A DNA stretch of 64,000 nt from Bursaphelenchus xylophilus. Taxonomy: Eukaryota > Nematoda > Chromadorea > Rhabditida > Aphelenchoididae. Within the stretch, counting starts at the first letter, position 1. Each line of letters starts with the position of its first letter. Shown piece by piece: positions 1 to 12,377 of this stretch. The stretch spans positions 7,874,001 through 7,938,000 of the forward strand of contig CAJFCV020000002.1 in the NCBI GenBank assembly GCA_904066235.2, given 5' to 3'. A program made the position numbers and the translations under genes. The notes under the pieces are model-generated. The model made no database searches and was not told the origin of the DNA. It was given only the letters and a program-made list of their open reading frames with translations.

Positions 1-110
1 TAATCACAACTTTTCGGCAATTACAATGGTAATTATGCTATGCTTGATGTTTTATATTATAATGATGATTTGGTTATGCTTTTGTGTTTTTAATAGATGC
101 TGCTTTTTAG

Positions 111-1310
111 TACGGCTCCCGGTTATGGAACGAACTCCCATCCCAAGTCCATTCATCCCCTGAATTCCTCACAATTTCATCGCCATTACCTTCAGATGTG
201 GAGTTCAGCGAGCATCTGAGTGCCGGGATGAGACCAATCGGGCCTGGATCTGGTTCCAGCTTCAGTCAGAGCCTTGGGGGAAATAGAATCAGAGAGCAGT
301 TTACGGGTAAGTTAGTACATATTAGTTTGTCGTAATTGATTCGGAAAACAAGGTCTTATCAAATATAATCTTCTCTATTAAACCACTGTTGCAGCCGTAA
401 TCCAGACATATAATCGAGATTCTGTTCTCAACACCACACTTGCCGATCTGAACCGACTTCCCTATTTGAATAAAGTGATCGTAGTTTGGAATAATATGGA
501 CCGATCTCCAGACCCCCTTCTTTGGCCCAAGCTTCATTGCCCCATCGTGTTCGTCAAGCCCATACAGAACTCGTTGAATAATCGTTTCATGCCCTTGGAA
601 CACATCAAAACCGAAGCCGTTTTAATGTTGGATGATGACATCGAACTAAAACAACACGAGATTGTATTTGCATTCAAAAGTGTGTGGAGAGAGAATCGTG
701 ATAGATTGGTCGGATTTCCTGCAAGATATCATTGCAGATACGACGACAATCAGGTGTATTACAACTCTAATCACACTTGTCAATACAGTCTGATATTGAC
801 TGGGGCCGCATTTATTCATAAGGTAAGGTAATACTTGCTTTGGATGTTATTAAAGAGGTATTGGATATTCTAAGTAACAATGTGGATAATTTGGATATTC
901 ATTTGTAGGAGTACCTTCGAATGTACAATGAAATGATGCCTGAAATGGTCAAGGATAAGGTCGATGAGTGGATGAACTGCGAAGATTTAGCCATGAACTT
1001 TTTGATCGCTCATTTGACAAGGAAACCCCCAATGAAAGTGACTAACAAATGGACATTGAGGTGGGATATTAATCATTGGGAAATACAGCATCTTGTCTCT
1101 CCTTCTATAATATAATATTTCAGATGTCCAACATGCGAAGATTCCCTGTTCAAACATGAAAATCATTACAATCGACGTCATGATTGTATCAGGCTATTCA
1201 CCAAAATATTTGGATACAATCCGTTGCTATACACTCAGTTCCGGGCTGACTCTGTTCTTTTTAAAACCCGCGTTCCCGCTGAACATTCCAAGTGCTTTAG
1301 GTATGTGTAA
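111..1310 (+). CDS. rib-2: Exostosin-like glycosyltransferase EXTL3/RIB-2, C-terminal part (gene enters from the left)
   Basis: This is the GT64 catalytic half of the EXTL3/RIB-2 glycosyltransferase, a Golgi type II membrane enzyme that starts or extends heparan sulphate chains. Four exons are visible (111-306, 395-822, 909-1060, 1124-1310); the upstream exostosin (GT47) half lies outside the window. The frame shows REQFT, the acceptor-domain signature [18 protein letters not shown], the metal-binding DDD in [35 protein letters not shown] and KPPMKVT, followed by the paired-cysteine end RCPTCED. The chain stops at KCFRYV, matching the EXTL3 C-terminus, so the GTATGT at the last codons is not used as a donor. 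Identity is secure; whether the enzyme has one or both transferase activities cannot be read from sequence. Confidence 0.93.
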
Positions 1311-1585
1311 CCCACTCAATTTGTACATTCTGCTCAGTCTAAAGGAGTCTCCTATTATTTTTATTTTTTTGCATTGCTATCATTCTCATTGTCACTGCCT
1401 TATCGGTACTACTACCTACACCTTACATCTCCTTTTTCTAGCCATATCTCTTCCAAATACCGGGTAATTATCTCATACTTCAGCTATGAAATTAATAAAC
1501 AGTCTTTTGAACATGACCAAAATTAATTTGAAGACCAAAATAGGTTTAATTAACAAGAGATCAAAACTGGCAGTGAATTACAGTA

Positions 1586-3185
1586 TCAATCGCAGGTGTA
1601 GCCCGTCCCTCCGTACGGTTTGGGGCGGGGATTCCTCTCGCAGACATCGAAAGTCAACCGAAGACAGGCCAATTCGTTCTCATATAACAACCAGGGAAGG
1701 TACTCTTCGCTGGAAAGTAGAGATGATTGAAAAATACGAAAATGAAACGAGAGCTCTTACCGATGCCAAATGTTCTGTCGATAATCGATATACCATTGTT
1801 GGAACTTTTCGAATTGCCCCCTATTTATGTCCCAGTTCCGTTTTCGCTCGGCCAATTCTCTTTCGACCATCTTCCGGATCTGATTCATCTTTGCATCGCG
1901 TTTTCGGGCAACTGCTCCTGTGGCATTGTAAGCCAGACGGACTTTGGCCACAACTGTTCCCTAAGATAATATTTTCATTATCATTACCGACAATTAGAAA
2001 ACTTCAAGCATATTTGTAAAGATGAGTCTCGAAACTTACATATCCAATTTGTTGAAGCGAAGCCAACGCCGACTTGAGGTCGGTCTGATCAGTCTGCAGG
2101 AAGTCCAGTTGACAATCACCATTCCTATCGAAAGTCGACCAGTCGTTGAAGCAGAATTCCTTCTTAAAAGTGTATAAACCGGCATGTTTCGGACAATGGA
2201 GGCCTTTGAATTGATCCGCGAGCTCCGTCTTCAACTTTACTGCATTCGAAACTTCTGTGGCGGCATTCAAACTCTCACAAATATCACAGTAGAAGCTGGA
2301 AAACAGTGATTTCAATTACTGTCAAGTTAAAAATAAAACTTTCAATAGAGCCATAGACAAGCTGACTAAAGGCTGAATTAATGGAAAATAGGACTCACCA
2401 GTTGTTTCCGTAACCCCCGCACCCATTATTAGACGCATTTTGGCACTTGAGTTCACTGAATTGCTTCACATTCAGCCAATGGTATTCGGACTTGGCGAAG
2501 AAAGAGTTGGTCAAGACCTCTTTGTCATCCAATATCCTCACATTCTTGATCTCGATGGTAAAACATCCGGGGAATTTGACTATCGGAGGAGTGATTTTGA
2601 CCTGCCGGGCATCGATTTCCACTAATTTCTTGGCGTCCGGCCTAGCTGGAATAAAAAAGCATCAAATTTGGAAACGATGGTTCGGGTGGGTCACTCGACA
2701 CGGGTAAGTTTTTTCTTTGAATTTCTCCGCGGAGACTCCGCCGATTTTCCCGAAATTTAGATTTTTCTGGAGCTGAGACCCGCCATTTTCGGGTTTGTAC
2801 AGTGCATGGCTTTTTAAAGGTTTGCACCGTGCGAAAAAACAGAATTAAATGCATGAAATATAAGGCATAAAAAACCTCTATGCACTTTCTGGAAATACTA
2901 GTGAAATTGGTTTCAAGTGCAAAAACGGCGCTGAAATTTATAGATTAATCTGAATTCAAACCTACTACAAGATGCGTCCGCCCTCCCAGGGATCAGCCAA
3001 AGATCCTGGTAATTGCATTGATTGTTCCCTCCTCTGACTTCGGTGAATCCCCGAGCCTTCTCTTCCAACCTCCGACGACACGCCGGCTCCAAAACATTAC
3101 ATTCGAACCTCTCAATGGCATTAACAGTGAGCAAAAACGATGATATTAGGGCAATGTTCACTGCTAGCCCTTTCTCATAATGCAT
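1586..3185 (-). CDS. Uncharacterised secreted cysteine-containing protein (348 aa)
   Basis: Family not recognised. Five exons (3185-2962, 2641-2399, 2295-2040, 1960-1761, 1709-1586) splice in frame to a 348-residue protein. The first ATG is followed by a hydrophobic stretch (LAVNIALISSFLLTVNA) that fits a signal peptide. About fifteen cysteines are spread along the chain, including CGGYGNNCFYCDIC at the exon 2-3 junction and a final GTGYTCD. The fourth exon is a basic, helical segment rich in K, R and E. There is no membrane segment after the signal, so a secreted or luminal protein with several disulphides is likely. Exon 2 uses the second of two nearby AG acceptors, because the first would create a stop. 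An in-frame GTG further upstream was rejected as start. Confidence 0.75.
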
Positions 3186-3212
3186 TGAAAACAGAGATTG
3201 TAGTGGGGACAC

Positions 3213-3786
3213 GGTGCTCTTCTATGGACGTAGAAGTTTCTTTACAAAGGTATTTTTTTACAGCCAATCCAAATGTTTAATGATCCAAAGACTCTGGAAA
3301 AAAATGTCGTTAAAAATGGGTTAGAAAATTTAAGGCTAAAACGTCAAGAAAAACGGAATATTTAGACAAATTACAGTAAAAAATTTAAGCTTTCCTGTTG
3401 ATAAAGTTCAATTCTAAGTCTAAAAAGTCATCAAACCCATCATCGTACAAGATTATTTTCAGCTCATAAAGATTTTTAGTGCAATTCAACTTATTTTTTT
3501 GAGGAAACACAACCTTGAACTGCACTTATTCCATTATAAAATACTTCAAAAAACTGTAAAACGAAATATGGCGACCTATATTGTTGAGTATTTCGACCTT
3601 TAATGGCCTCGTTAGTAAGTTTAAATTAAAAAAAAAATTGGGCTAAACATAACAGCAATAAACCTCTCTTATGCAGATTTTTTTCAGTCTTCAAACACAT
3701 AAAAAATTAATTATTATAGAAATGTCACCGAAAAAAATTATAATAAATTTTACGTGAAAAAAGGATTTCCAAAGCGAGGGCAGCGT
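3213..3786. other. AT-rich non-coding spacer
   Basis: No open frame with coding character on either strand. It probably contains the promoter of the secreted protein gene to its left and the 5' flank of the tRNA to its right. Confidence 0.6.
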
Positions 3787-3859
3787 GATCTCGTGGTGTA
3801 GTGGTTATCACATCTGTCTAACACACAGAAGGCCGGCGGTTCGATCCCGCCCGAGATCA
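3787..3859 (+). tRNA. tRNA-Val (anticodon AAC)
   Basis: A 73-base cloverleaf can be folded by hand. The acceptor stem GATCTCG pairs with CGAGATC and leaves discriminator A. The D arm contains the A box TGGTGTAGTGG. The anticodon stem TCTGT/ACAGA encloses loop CTAACAC with anticodon AAC. The T arm contains the B box GGTTCGATCCC. No intron is present. The acceptor stem differs from the usual eukaryotic tRNA-Val sequence but stays fully paired. Confidence 0.95.
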
Positions 3860-4898
3860 GTGACCTTTTTCGATACTTTTTGAAACAACAAGAACATTGC
3901 TGAATTCAAAATTGAAAGCAATGATCAAAAAGTTGAAAAAGGCGGACAAATAAAGTAACCTCTTCAAGGATAACCTTCAAACTCCAAAAGTGACAACGTC
4001 AAACCACACAATAATCGGTTTCACTTTTATCCAGACCTGTGCGGAATCCAGAATCCCAGCGTGAGCCCGGCAGATACGATTTACGAACAAAGCGTCGAAC
4101 AAAATGGGAAATTCGGAGAAAGTAAAGTCTACTTTTTATTCAAAAACAACCTTTGTAAAACGAATATACTCACTCGTTCGTCGAGAAAATATTTTTATTT
4201 ACACTTACGCAATGACCAGTAAGCTGAGAAAAAGATGAGAAAAAACTGGAAACTTCCAAAGATTGGTTTACAAAAATAAATAATTAGGGAGTTTTATTAT
4301 CCTTGCCAATTGCAGAGGGCGTTCTTGCAAAAAATGGGGGAAAAATATTTAGGAATGCTTCTACGTTTCCAAAAATAACAAAGTTATTTTCCAAAATGAC
4401 AAAAAATATTTTGACAGTTACTTCCAGACCAGGAGAAAGTAAACAGTTAGTCTAACAGTACAAATTAACTCCCTCAGAGGAAATAAAAGTTTTCCAAATT
4501 GTTAGTATAAGCAAATTAAAAGTGAAAACCGGTGGGGTACCTCGCTCATTTTCTGTTACCTTCCCCTCATTCCGGACTTTTCGTGTTTTCAAGTTTTTTC
4601 GTCGTCCGGAAAAGCGATTTCGTCTCCTCCAGCCCTTCCATTTACAATAATGGAATGAGGCGGAACGGGGAATAAAATTTGAATCAGACTTTTGATCATC
4701 TCCTTTGAACCCTTTCAAATTAATTTCAACGACGTTGCGCAACAGCCAAGTTCAAGGTCGCGGATTAACCTTGCCATCACACATTCATGACAAAACACAA
4801 GTTTTTTGGAGTGAAATTCGAAGAAATATGTGAACATAAGCAGACTATTCAACATTTTTATTAATAAATTACCGTTTAAAATAGTTGAGAATAGAGAT
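3860..4898. other. Non-coding spacer; SART3 3' flank
   Basis: No gene seen. On the minus strand, AATAAA at about 4857-4862 lies some 40 bases past the SART3 stop and can serve as its poly(A) signal. Confidence 0.6.
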
Positions 4899-7473
4899 CT
4901 ACTTCTTGTCCAATAGAACTCTGGACCTGGGTTTGAAGGCGAGGACGGCTTTTCTCTGTTCTGCCACTCCCAAAACCGGCTTTTCCTTTGGTGGAACATC
5001 TCTCTGAAGTTCATTCTTGGGTGCCTCCTTCTTGACTGACGGATCACTGATGGCCACGGAGATCTTTCTCCCATGTAATTTCCTTCCATCTGCCTCGAGA
5101 GCTTTCTGGGCATCTTCCGGATTACTGTACTCTATATAAGCGATGCCTTTGGGTAATCCATTTGGACGAGTCACAATTCGAGCGCTTTTCACTGGGGCAA
5201 ATTTGTCGAAAAATTCCTGAAAAAATCAATTAATACGATATGCTGACGACAAAAAAAAATATTTAATAATACGAAAACAAAAACAAATATTGTGATTACA
5301 GTACAACCCAGCCCTTCCTACCTTTAACTGAGCTTCTGTAACCTCGTAATGGACATTTCTAACAAACAATTTGTTGTCTTCTCTCTGTGTGGCAAACTTA
5401 AACGGAGCTTTCTCTCCCTTTCCATGAGGTTGATAGGCGCTGATATGGATGGGACGGCCGTTGGATTTGTGTTGTCCGTCTTGAGCCAGTACTTCCAAAG
5501 CTTCTTCCTTCGTCCCAAAATCAACATAAGCGTAGCCTTTGGACTGGGTTTTGTTTCGCATTGGCATTCGTATTTCAATCGCATTTGGGAACAATTTTCG
5601 GACATCAAACTCCTTCCAGCTGAAGTTGATATTCGATAAGAAAACAGTTCGGTCGGGGATTCCTGAAAATAAGGTACGGTTAGATATATAAAGGGTAACA
5701 ACATCTAAAATGAAATTTTCGAAAAGTGATATTTTCAAATGTAAACCTCCTACCCTCGGGGCTTGCTCTACTACTCTCTGCTTCCATATCTCCTCCTTCT
5801 TGAATCCCATTGGTTCCTTCTGCAGGCTCCTTTTGACCACTACCTTCCGTCTTCTCATCTTTCTTGGGCTTCGTCTTCAAGGGCAAGATCGGGACAGCAA
5901 AACCATCCTTATCCAGATTCGGTGACTTTTCTGGAGTCCTCTCATCTTCCACCTTCCTCTTCTTTTTCCCCACTTCAATTTCCCCCAAGATGGTTCTCTT
6001 AGCCGGTCTCTGAACTTCCCCCTTTCCTTTTGGGGTAGGCCCTCTTTTTTGTTGTTTTCCCGCTTCTTTCACCTTTCGCTCATTAATTTGATGCCATCGA
6101 TTGTTAATTTTCACCAGCGCCTTGTCAACTTGTTCGCGGTTCCCCTCTTCTCTCTCAAACTGAATGAAAACATTGAAGAGTTTAAGAGGTTCATTCACTG
6201 AATTTACAGCCTCATAAAGCAATTTCCGTGCATTTTCAACCGTTCCGAAGAACCTTTCAAGCCGTACAAATTCCAACCACAGATCTTCTTTGTTCCCATT
6301 TCCCTTCAAAATGCTCCGCCAAACTTGATAGGCCTGAAATAATATTAAATTAATAACATTACCATCAAAACACAAAAGCACCAATAAATCAAAATGAAGC
6401 TTCTCATAAAAAAAACGTAATAAACTTACTTCCTCAGGTGCTTTCTTTCTGGAATATAGAAAATACGCGTAATTTTGCCGGAAAATTGTGTCATCGTCCC
6501 AATATTTATCGAAATAGCCCTCCAAGTTCTTGATCCCTTGCTGGAAAAGAGCGTCTAGTTGCTTGACAGACGCCCCCAATCGTCTATGAATATAAATGAA
6601 TGTAGTGTAAAGTTGTTTTCCAGCTTCCGCACTCTCCAATTTATCTTCATGTTCTTCAAAAATTTTATTGATGACAGAGACATCAGTATTCGCCTTCTCA
6701 CAAGCTAACAATGCATTCTGTACCAATGGAGTTTCATATGGATGCAGTTTTAGTCCTTTTTCATAAGCTTCAAGGGCTCTCTGAAAAGAATTTATATAAT
6801 TAATGCTTAATTAGAAAATTCACTAGCATGATACCTATGTTTAAAACATAAAAAATGTTGAAACACTTACGGCGTGATCATTCAAACTCTCCAGATATTT
6901 GCAGTAATCAATCCAAATGTATGAAAGTGATGGGTTCACAGATAGCAGTTGTTGATACATGGTGACCACTTCTGACGGCGTCGCCTCCACTTTCTTGGCT
7001 TTGAAATCTTCCAAAAATGTAATTAAGCTCTCCTCAGAAACCTCTGATAATGCATCCGTTTTGTTCTCATCCATCTCGACATCTTCATCAGATAATTCCT
7101 CGAATTCCTCATCTTCGTCAGAATCGTCTGATTCTTCGGCTTCTTTCTGCTTCTCCTCAGCTTCTAAGGCCGCCATTCTTCGTTGGAACTCTGCCATTAC
7201 TTCTTCTTCATTCTCGGTTGCATCTGAAAAGAAGTGCTTGGTTATTTTTAAGATTCAAGACATTCATCTTCTCTATAAAGATAGAAACATCTATTCGCTC
7301 TCAATAAAATGTCATCTGGACAAAAAAATCAGAACACTGGGAAGACCGATTTTACAACGGTGCTCGGCATTCAAGGCTTCCTAAACCCAGAAAAACTCAA
7401 ACATAAGCTTACTTTCATCCGCTTCAACAGCGGAAACTGTCGGAATCTGAGGCCCAATTGCCTTATCGCCCAT
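4899..7473 (-). CDS. sart-3: SART3 homologue, U4/U6 snRNP recycling factor (667 aa)
   Basis: SART3 (yeast Prp24 relative) binds U6 snRNA and re-anneals U4/U6 in nucleus and Cajal bodies. Six exons (7473-7413, 7223-6871, 6780-6430, 6333-5754, 5662-5322, 5216-4899). An acidic N-terminus (residues 40-75) is followed by HAT half-TPR repeats to about residue 310 (W/Y patterns such as YIWIDYCKYL, DLWLEFVRLERFFG), a basic Lys/Arg linker with a likely nuclear signal (VGKKKRKVE), and two RRMs. RRM1 has RNP2 TVFLSN and RNP1 KGYAYVDF near residue 490; RRM2 has KLFVRN and KGIAYIEY near residue 588. The usual C-terminal Lsm-contact motif is not obvious in the last 20 residues. It is shorter than human SART3 (963 aa), mostly through fewer HAT repeats. 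It shares a 271 bp divergent promoter with PRP19. Confidence 0.9.
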
Positions 7474-7744
7474 TACTCGTTCAATGAATACTATAACCGG
7501 CAAGTGTACTGGTTTCAAGAGTTAGTTATAAAAAATTTTACCAAAAATTGCGCAAAATTGTGAAATTACTTGGCATTCCATTTTAGATTTCTTGGCATTC
7601 CAATATTTTTCGTGGTAAAAGCATTTATTTTTGCTGAAAGCCGCGCAAAATTTTTATTTTCTTTTGGTGGATAATATTGTCGGTACCGTTTACATTCAGT
7701 AACCGCCTTTTAGCACTCAGCTATTTTATTACTAATTGATTATA
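7474..7744. promoter_or_regulatory. Divergent promoter between SART3 and PRP19
   Basis: This is the only spacer between two head-to-head start codons. It is AT-rich, has no coding frame, and must hold the 5' ends of both genes, so co-regulation of the two spliceosome factors is plausible but not shown. Confidence 0.6.
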
Positions 7745-9767
7745 ATGCCTGCAGGTGATAAGTGAGTTTATAATGGATAAGATGAGAGGATGGTGCAGAG
7801 CAAGCCCACTTTTGGGACACTTAGCTTACGACTTTACTATTGTTATATTTTCAGAACTGGAGCCGCTTCGGCTTTTGTTTGTGCAATCAGTGGAGATCTG
7901 GCCGAAGAGCCAGTGGTTTCTCCAGCCTCGGGAGAGATCTTCGAAAAGCGGCTGATAGTGAAATACATCGACAGCGAAGGTGTTGATCCTGTCTCAAAAC
8001 AACCATTGAAAGCTTCTGAGGTATGCCTTCATTTTTTTTTGTCTTCTAGTCGCACCATCATCATCTTTATTCCAAATAACCGCTTTCCTTACAGTTGGTT
8101 CCAATAAAACTAAATGACGATATCCGCGCGAATGCTCGTCCCATTCAGACGTCGTCCATTCCCCATCTTCTTCAGATGCTCCAAAATGAATGGGATGCTT
8201 TGATGCTGAATAATTTTACTCTCCGGAATGAAGTACAAGCCGCTCGAGAGGAACTTACTCATGCTTTGTATCAGAATGACGCGGCTTGTAGAGTAATCAA
8301 CAGGCTCAGTTTGGAATTGGCTTCTGCTCGTAATGCGATGGCCAACATCCCCGCTCATCGACTTCAAGTAAGAGGGTTTCTTTTTTGTTTTTTTCTTTAG
8401 ATTTCCTAAATGGACACGTTTTTTCTGTTTCAGCAAGCGGCGAATGCGGAGAACCGAAGACAGGACGACAACGGCGCTGATGAGAATGATGTGGAGATGG
8501 GCGATGCTCTTCCAGGTCTCAGCGAGGACAACATAAACCGCATCCAGGCCACGGGCACAGAGTTGTCTCAACAGAGGAAGTCCAAAGGAAAGAAGTTACC
8601 CGAGGGTTTGGCCAGTGTTGAGACTTTATCCCAGTTCAAAGAAACCGCTGTTCACACCGGCCTTCATAGTGTTGGAACGCCAGGAATCAATTGTTTGGAT
8701 CTCAAGGTTAGTGTGATCCTGTTGTATATTTAGTTTATCATTTTAGGGAAGAATTACATTAACTGGAGGTGTTGACAAGACTTTAACTCTTTTTGACTTG
8801 GACCAAGAAACCATTGAGAAGACCTTCAAAGGCCACAGGAAACCGATTACGTCGTGCATAATTCATCCCAATGACCAAGACATCATCTCGGCATCGCAGG
8901 ACGCGACTGTCAAGGTCTGGAGTAGATCGAACGAACAAGCCAAGCACACTATTAACCTGCACAACTCCAGTGTCAACGATATCTCTCTTCATCCAACTAA
9001 CGACTTCCTTCTCGCGTTCTCTGAGGATCAGTATTGGTCTTTGATTGATTTGAACGTTGGACAAGCTCTGGTTAAGGTAGGTGGTCAACTTCGTTGGTAA
9101 TAATTTGTCATATTTTCCCTTAATAATTTGTCATCTTTTAGGTGAAAGATGACGGAGATGAAGCGCCGATTACATGCGGAAAATGCCATCCGGACGGTCT
9201 GATCTTTGGCCTGGGAACTCGTGACTCCAATGTGAAAATCTGGGACTTGAGAAACCAAACTCGAGTGGCATTGTTCTCTGGACATCAAGGCGTTGTTCGA
9301 ACTCTCGCCTTCAGTGAAAATGGATATTATCTGGCCTCTGGAGCAGATGAAGGAGAAGTTAAGATCTGGGATTTGAGGAAGTTGGACAATGTCAAGACTT
9401 TTGCGATCGACGATGGAAAACATCCGGTAAGAAGGGGATAGTATAATACTTTTTATAATTGTAATTTTTATGACATGTGTAAGGTGGTTTTGCGATCTTT
9501 TTGATATTTGGAAAGGTAGAGATAGACTGAGAAGGCATATCTAATTTAATTTTTGTTTTATTATAGATCAATTCCGTTTCTTTCGACCAGAGCGGCGCTT
9601 ACCTTGCTGCCGCCGCCAGGAATGTCCAGATCTTCCAGGCCCGCTCCTGGAAGGTAGTCAGCACATTCGAAACGCATACAGCAGCCGCGACTTCAGTCAG
9701 ATTTGGAGAATTGGCGCAATTCCTGGTTACAGTATCCTTGGACAAGAGCCTCCGCGTTTTTAATTAG
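7745..9767 (+). CDS. prp-19: PRP19 spliceosomal U-box E3 ubiquitin ligase (514 aa)
   Basis: PRP19 is the tetrameric core of the Prp19/NTC complex, which ubiquitinates spliceosome components and also acts in the DNA damage response. Seven exons (7745-7761, 7855-8020, 8095-8367, 8434-8706, 8747-9076, 9142-9426, 9567-9767). The first exon is only 17 bases and encodes MPAGDK. The U-box follows at about residues 13-80 (FVCAISGDLAEEPVVSP, FEKRLI, DPVSKQPL), then the coiled-coil tetramer region (LQNEWDALMLNNFTLR) and seven WD40 repeats from about residue 235 (LTGGVDKT, VKVWS, VKIWDLR twice, GHQGVV). The end LDKSLRVFN is typical. Length agrees with human PRPF19 (504 aa). Snurportin starts about 300 bp downstream on the same strand, so an operon is possible. 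Confidence 0.95.
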
Positions 9768-9899
9768 AACAGAATCAGATGTTCTCACAGTTTTCGACTG
9801 GTTGATAATGTTATTACTTTGATTGGCAATGGTTTCTTCCGTATATGGATTATTATTGTGTTTGTTGACTTAATCTCAGTCCTTTTTACTCATCAAGAT

Positions 9900-9905
9900 A
9901 ATAAA
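9900..9905 (+). terminator. Poly(A) signal AATAAA of PRP19
   Basis: AATAAA lies about 130 bases after the PRP19 stop and before the next start codon on the same strand. Confidence 0.5.
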
Positions 9906-10064
9906 GAATATTCGTAAGAGATGAGAGGACATTCATCTGATCTGATGGGTGTTGGTAATCAAACCTTGACTATTTAACATTTAGCGCGATTTGAAAGCAA
10001 ACATTATTTCGTTAGGCGTGTTTATATTTGTTTGGGTAATGTAGTTGTTCTGTGTAGGTTTGTA

Positions 10065-11277
10065 ATGAGCCAAGAAGCCCCAAAAGACGATGTGGAAGGT
10101 CTATTGGAGGGATTCGCGACCTCGGTTGAGGTAACCCCCAACAATACAGCCGGCGATCACCCCAGATATTCGATGTATAAAAACTTTGGAAAGCTTCAGG
10201 AGAACCAACGGCATCGAAGGAATGAAGTCTTGGAGAGACAGAAGACGTAAAAAATTGAAACATTTATTAAACGTATCGTATTGTAGCGCACGATTGTCAA
10301 GGCTGGATGCGAATCGGACGATCTCAGATGCGAGTCAGCCTGAGGTTGAAGACGAAGATGGGAATGGGTTTATGGAGGTGGATCGGAGAAGAAGACGACA
10401 GAAGAGCCATGGGGATGACAATGATAAGAAGTTCAAACCACGGTTCCAAAGAAAGGACATGAAAGGAAGACTCATGTACAGCGAATGGTTGATTGATATT
10501 CCACAAGATCTCCAAGACGCCTGGCTGGCTCTACCTGCACCAGCTGGGAAAAGAGTCCTTGTCCTCTCTGAAAACGTAGGTTGGGAGTCATTATGAGGAC
10601 ACAAAATTCTTCCAGTTTTATAAATATGATTTTATTTTCAGGCATTCACTTACATTTACGACAAACGTGGTGCTCAATTATCCCGATTCAAATCTTCCCT
10701 GAACAATCACCAACAGACCAACCTTATCGACGGAATCCTCTGCAAGAACACCATTTATGTTCTCGACTACCTCATCGCCAATGATATCCCATTGGAAGAC
10801 TGTGAGTATGATTGTAGAAGAACCATGGGATCCAGTTTCCTTCGAGAAGCCGGCTGCTTTGATCAGAATGATGGTCAATTTAATTTCGCCGAGTTACCAG
10901 CTGTCCCCGCCCGAAAAGACGAGCTCAAGTTGTTGATGGAACGAGAATATGACTTTACGTTGGATGGAGTTTTGTTTTACTATTCAAAGGTATGATTCAT
11001 AAACTGAATCTGGAATATTATAAGTTGGCATCCTTCAATGACCTTATTCTAGGTGCACTACTATAACGGACAGACCCCACTGGTGGTATGGCTGAAACCG
11101 TGGATGCTTCCCGAGATTCTCGGCGTGCCCATAAATCAAAATTATCAAAAAGAATCCCATCAAACACCTCAGGAATTCATCTCCGACTTCCATAAGAAGC
11201 ATCCCACCTATGGCCTCCCTATCACCAAAAAGGAGCACCGAAAGAGCGAATCCCACGACGAACCGAAGCCGAACTAA
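10065..11277 (+). CDS. SNUPN: Snurportin-1, m3G-cap snRNP import adaptor (347 aa)
   Basis: Snurportin binds the trimethylguanosine cap of U snRNAs and carries snRNPs into the nucleus with importin beta. Exons 10065-10246, 10287-10575, 10642-10989, 11053-11277. The N-terminal importin-beta-binding region is at about residues 25-75 (HPRYSMYKNFGKLQENQRHRR, continuing ARLSRLD after the first intron). The cap-binding core begins at MYSEWLIDIPQDL with PAGKRVLVLSE and continues through NTIYVLDYL and MGSSFLREAGCF to FTLDGVLFYYSK and PLVVWLKPWM. An in-frame ATG at 10032 would add 11 residues; the second ATG was preferred because its context resembles the family start. It sits beside PRP19 and SART3. 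Confidence 0.9.
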
Positions 11278-11663
11278 CTGCACACCCGGTCTTAGTCAGA
11301 GTCCTTATTTATAACCGAGTATCAGATGCCTAATGTTGCGAAAATTAATATTATTTATGATTCGATGATATCCGATGTTGTTGTTTATTTTTATCGTGAA
11401 TAAAACAGTTGCAACTTTTGAGTAATTCGGTTATTGAAAATTTTGGTTTTACTTTCCGTGGTATCCAAAAGTATAATATTACACCATCTCCAATTTATAC
11501 AAAAGTAATCAAGATTAATGTAATTAACAACTGATAAGGCGCGTTACATCAAAAATGAATGAATGGACGAAGTAAAGATGATTTTGAACTTATTTATTAT
11601 TACATTATTAACAACATTATTAGTATTATATAACACCAGATCAACGTCTTTCGAAACCATCTT
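11278..11663. other. Convergent 3' spacer with snurportin poly(A) signal
   Basis: AATAAA at 11399-11404 is a likely plus-strand poly(A) signal. No other feature is seen between the two converging genes. Confidence 0.55.
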
Positions 11664-12377
11664 CTACGAGATGGGAGTTGAGCCGCTTACTGCAGCTGTG
11701 CAAGCGTCATTTTGAATGGAAGAGCATCCGTTACAAGACACAGAGGCAGCTTCTAAATAACTTCCTGAGGTCAGCGCTTTGAAGGATCCATCAGCATTGC
11801 TCTGACTGGCCACGGTAAATGTGGAGCCGTCACTGCAGGTCAAACTGGCGGCATTATCACCTTCCAGAACGGCGTAGGAGTTGCACACTGGAATTCAAAC
11901 AAAATTAGGGATAGAAAAAAATTGTGATATCTCCATATTTGGTTGTCATGCACAATATAACTTACCACCTCCGCTGCAGAATGGAAAAAACGACACCGTG
12001 TCTGGTGCTGTTGAGCCCGACTGACAGCAGACCCCGTCGCATCGACAGACACAGACACTACTCGCCGTTGGGCATTGGACCCCGATTTCTTTTTGAGCAT
12101 TCCCAGTATCATCATCTGGCTGTGCACTTGTCGCTGATGTCCAATAGTTCCTTTCTCCAGCTGTACACGACGAAGAAGTGGCGACGGGATTACTGGTATC
12201 TCCGGCATTCTGCAGGGTCACCCCGTTTGTTGTGAGGCCGGCCGTGTTGGCGGGGCCTGTAGGACATCGATCAATTGATGGAGACGCCCCTCCACCACCA
12301 CCGCGAGTGGCTGCACATGACTGTGTGGAGAGTGGGAGAAGCAGAAGGAGTGCTAAGGAAAATATCCGGAGAGTCAT
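11664..12377 (-). CDS. Small secreted Ser/Thr/Gly-rich cysteine protein, nematode C6-like (211 aa)
   Basis: Two exons (12377-11966, 11887-11664) encode a protein with a clear signal peptide (FSLALLLLLPLSTQSC) and a mature chain very rich in Ser, Thr, Ala, Gly and Asn. About fourteen cysteines occur in pairs, notably CVCRCDGVCC near residue 115, and the second exon has CSDGSTF, SCNGCSS and a final Cys. Spacing and composition resemble the C6 domain found in many nematode secreted proteins, but that placement is tentative. It is probably an extracellular or cuticle-associated protein. No transmembrane segment follows the signal. The gene lies 875 bp downstream of SWSN-4 on the same strand. Confidence 0.75.
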
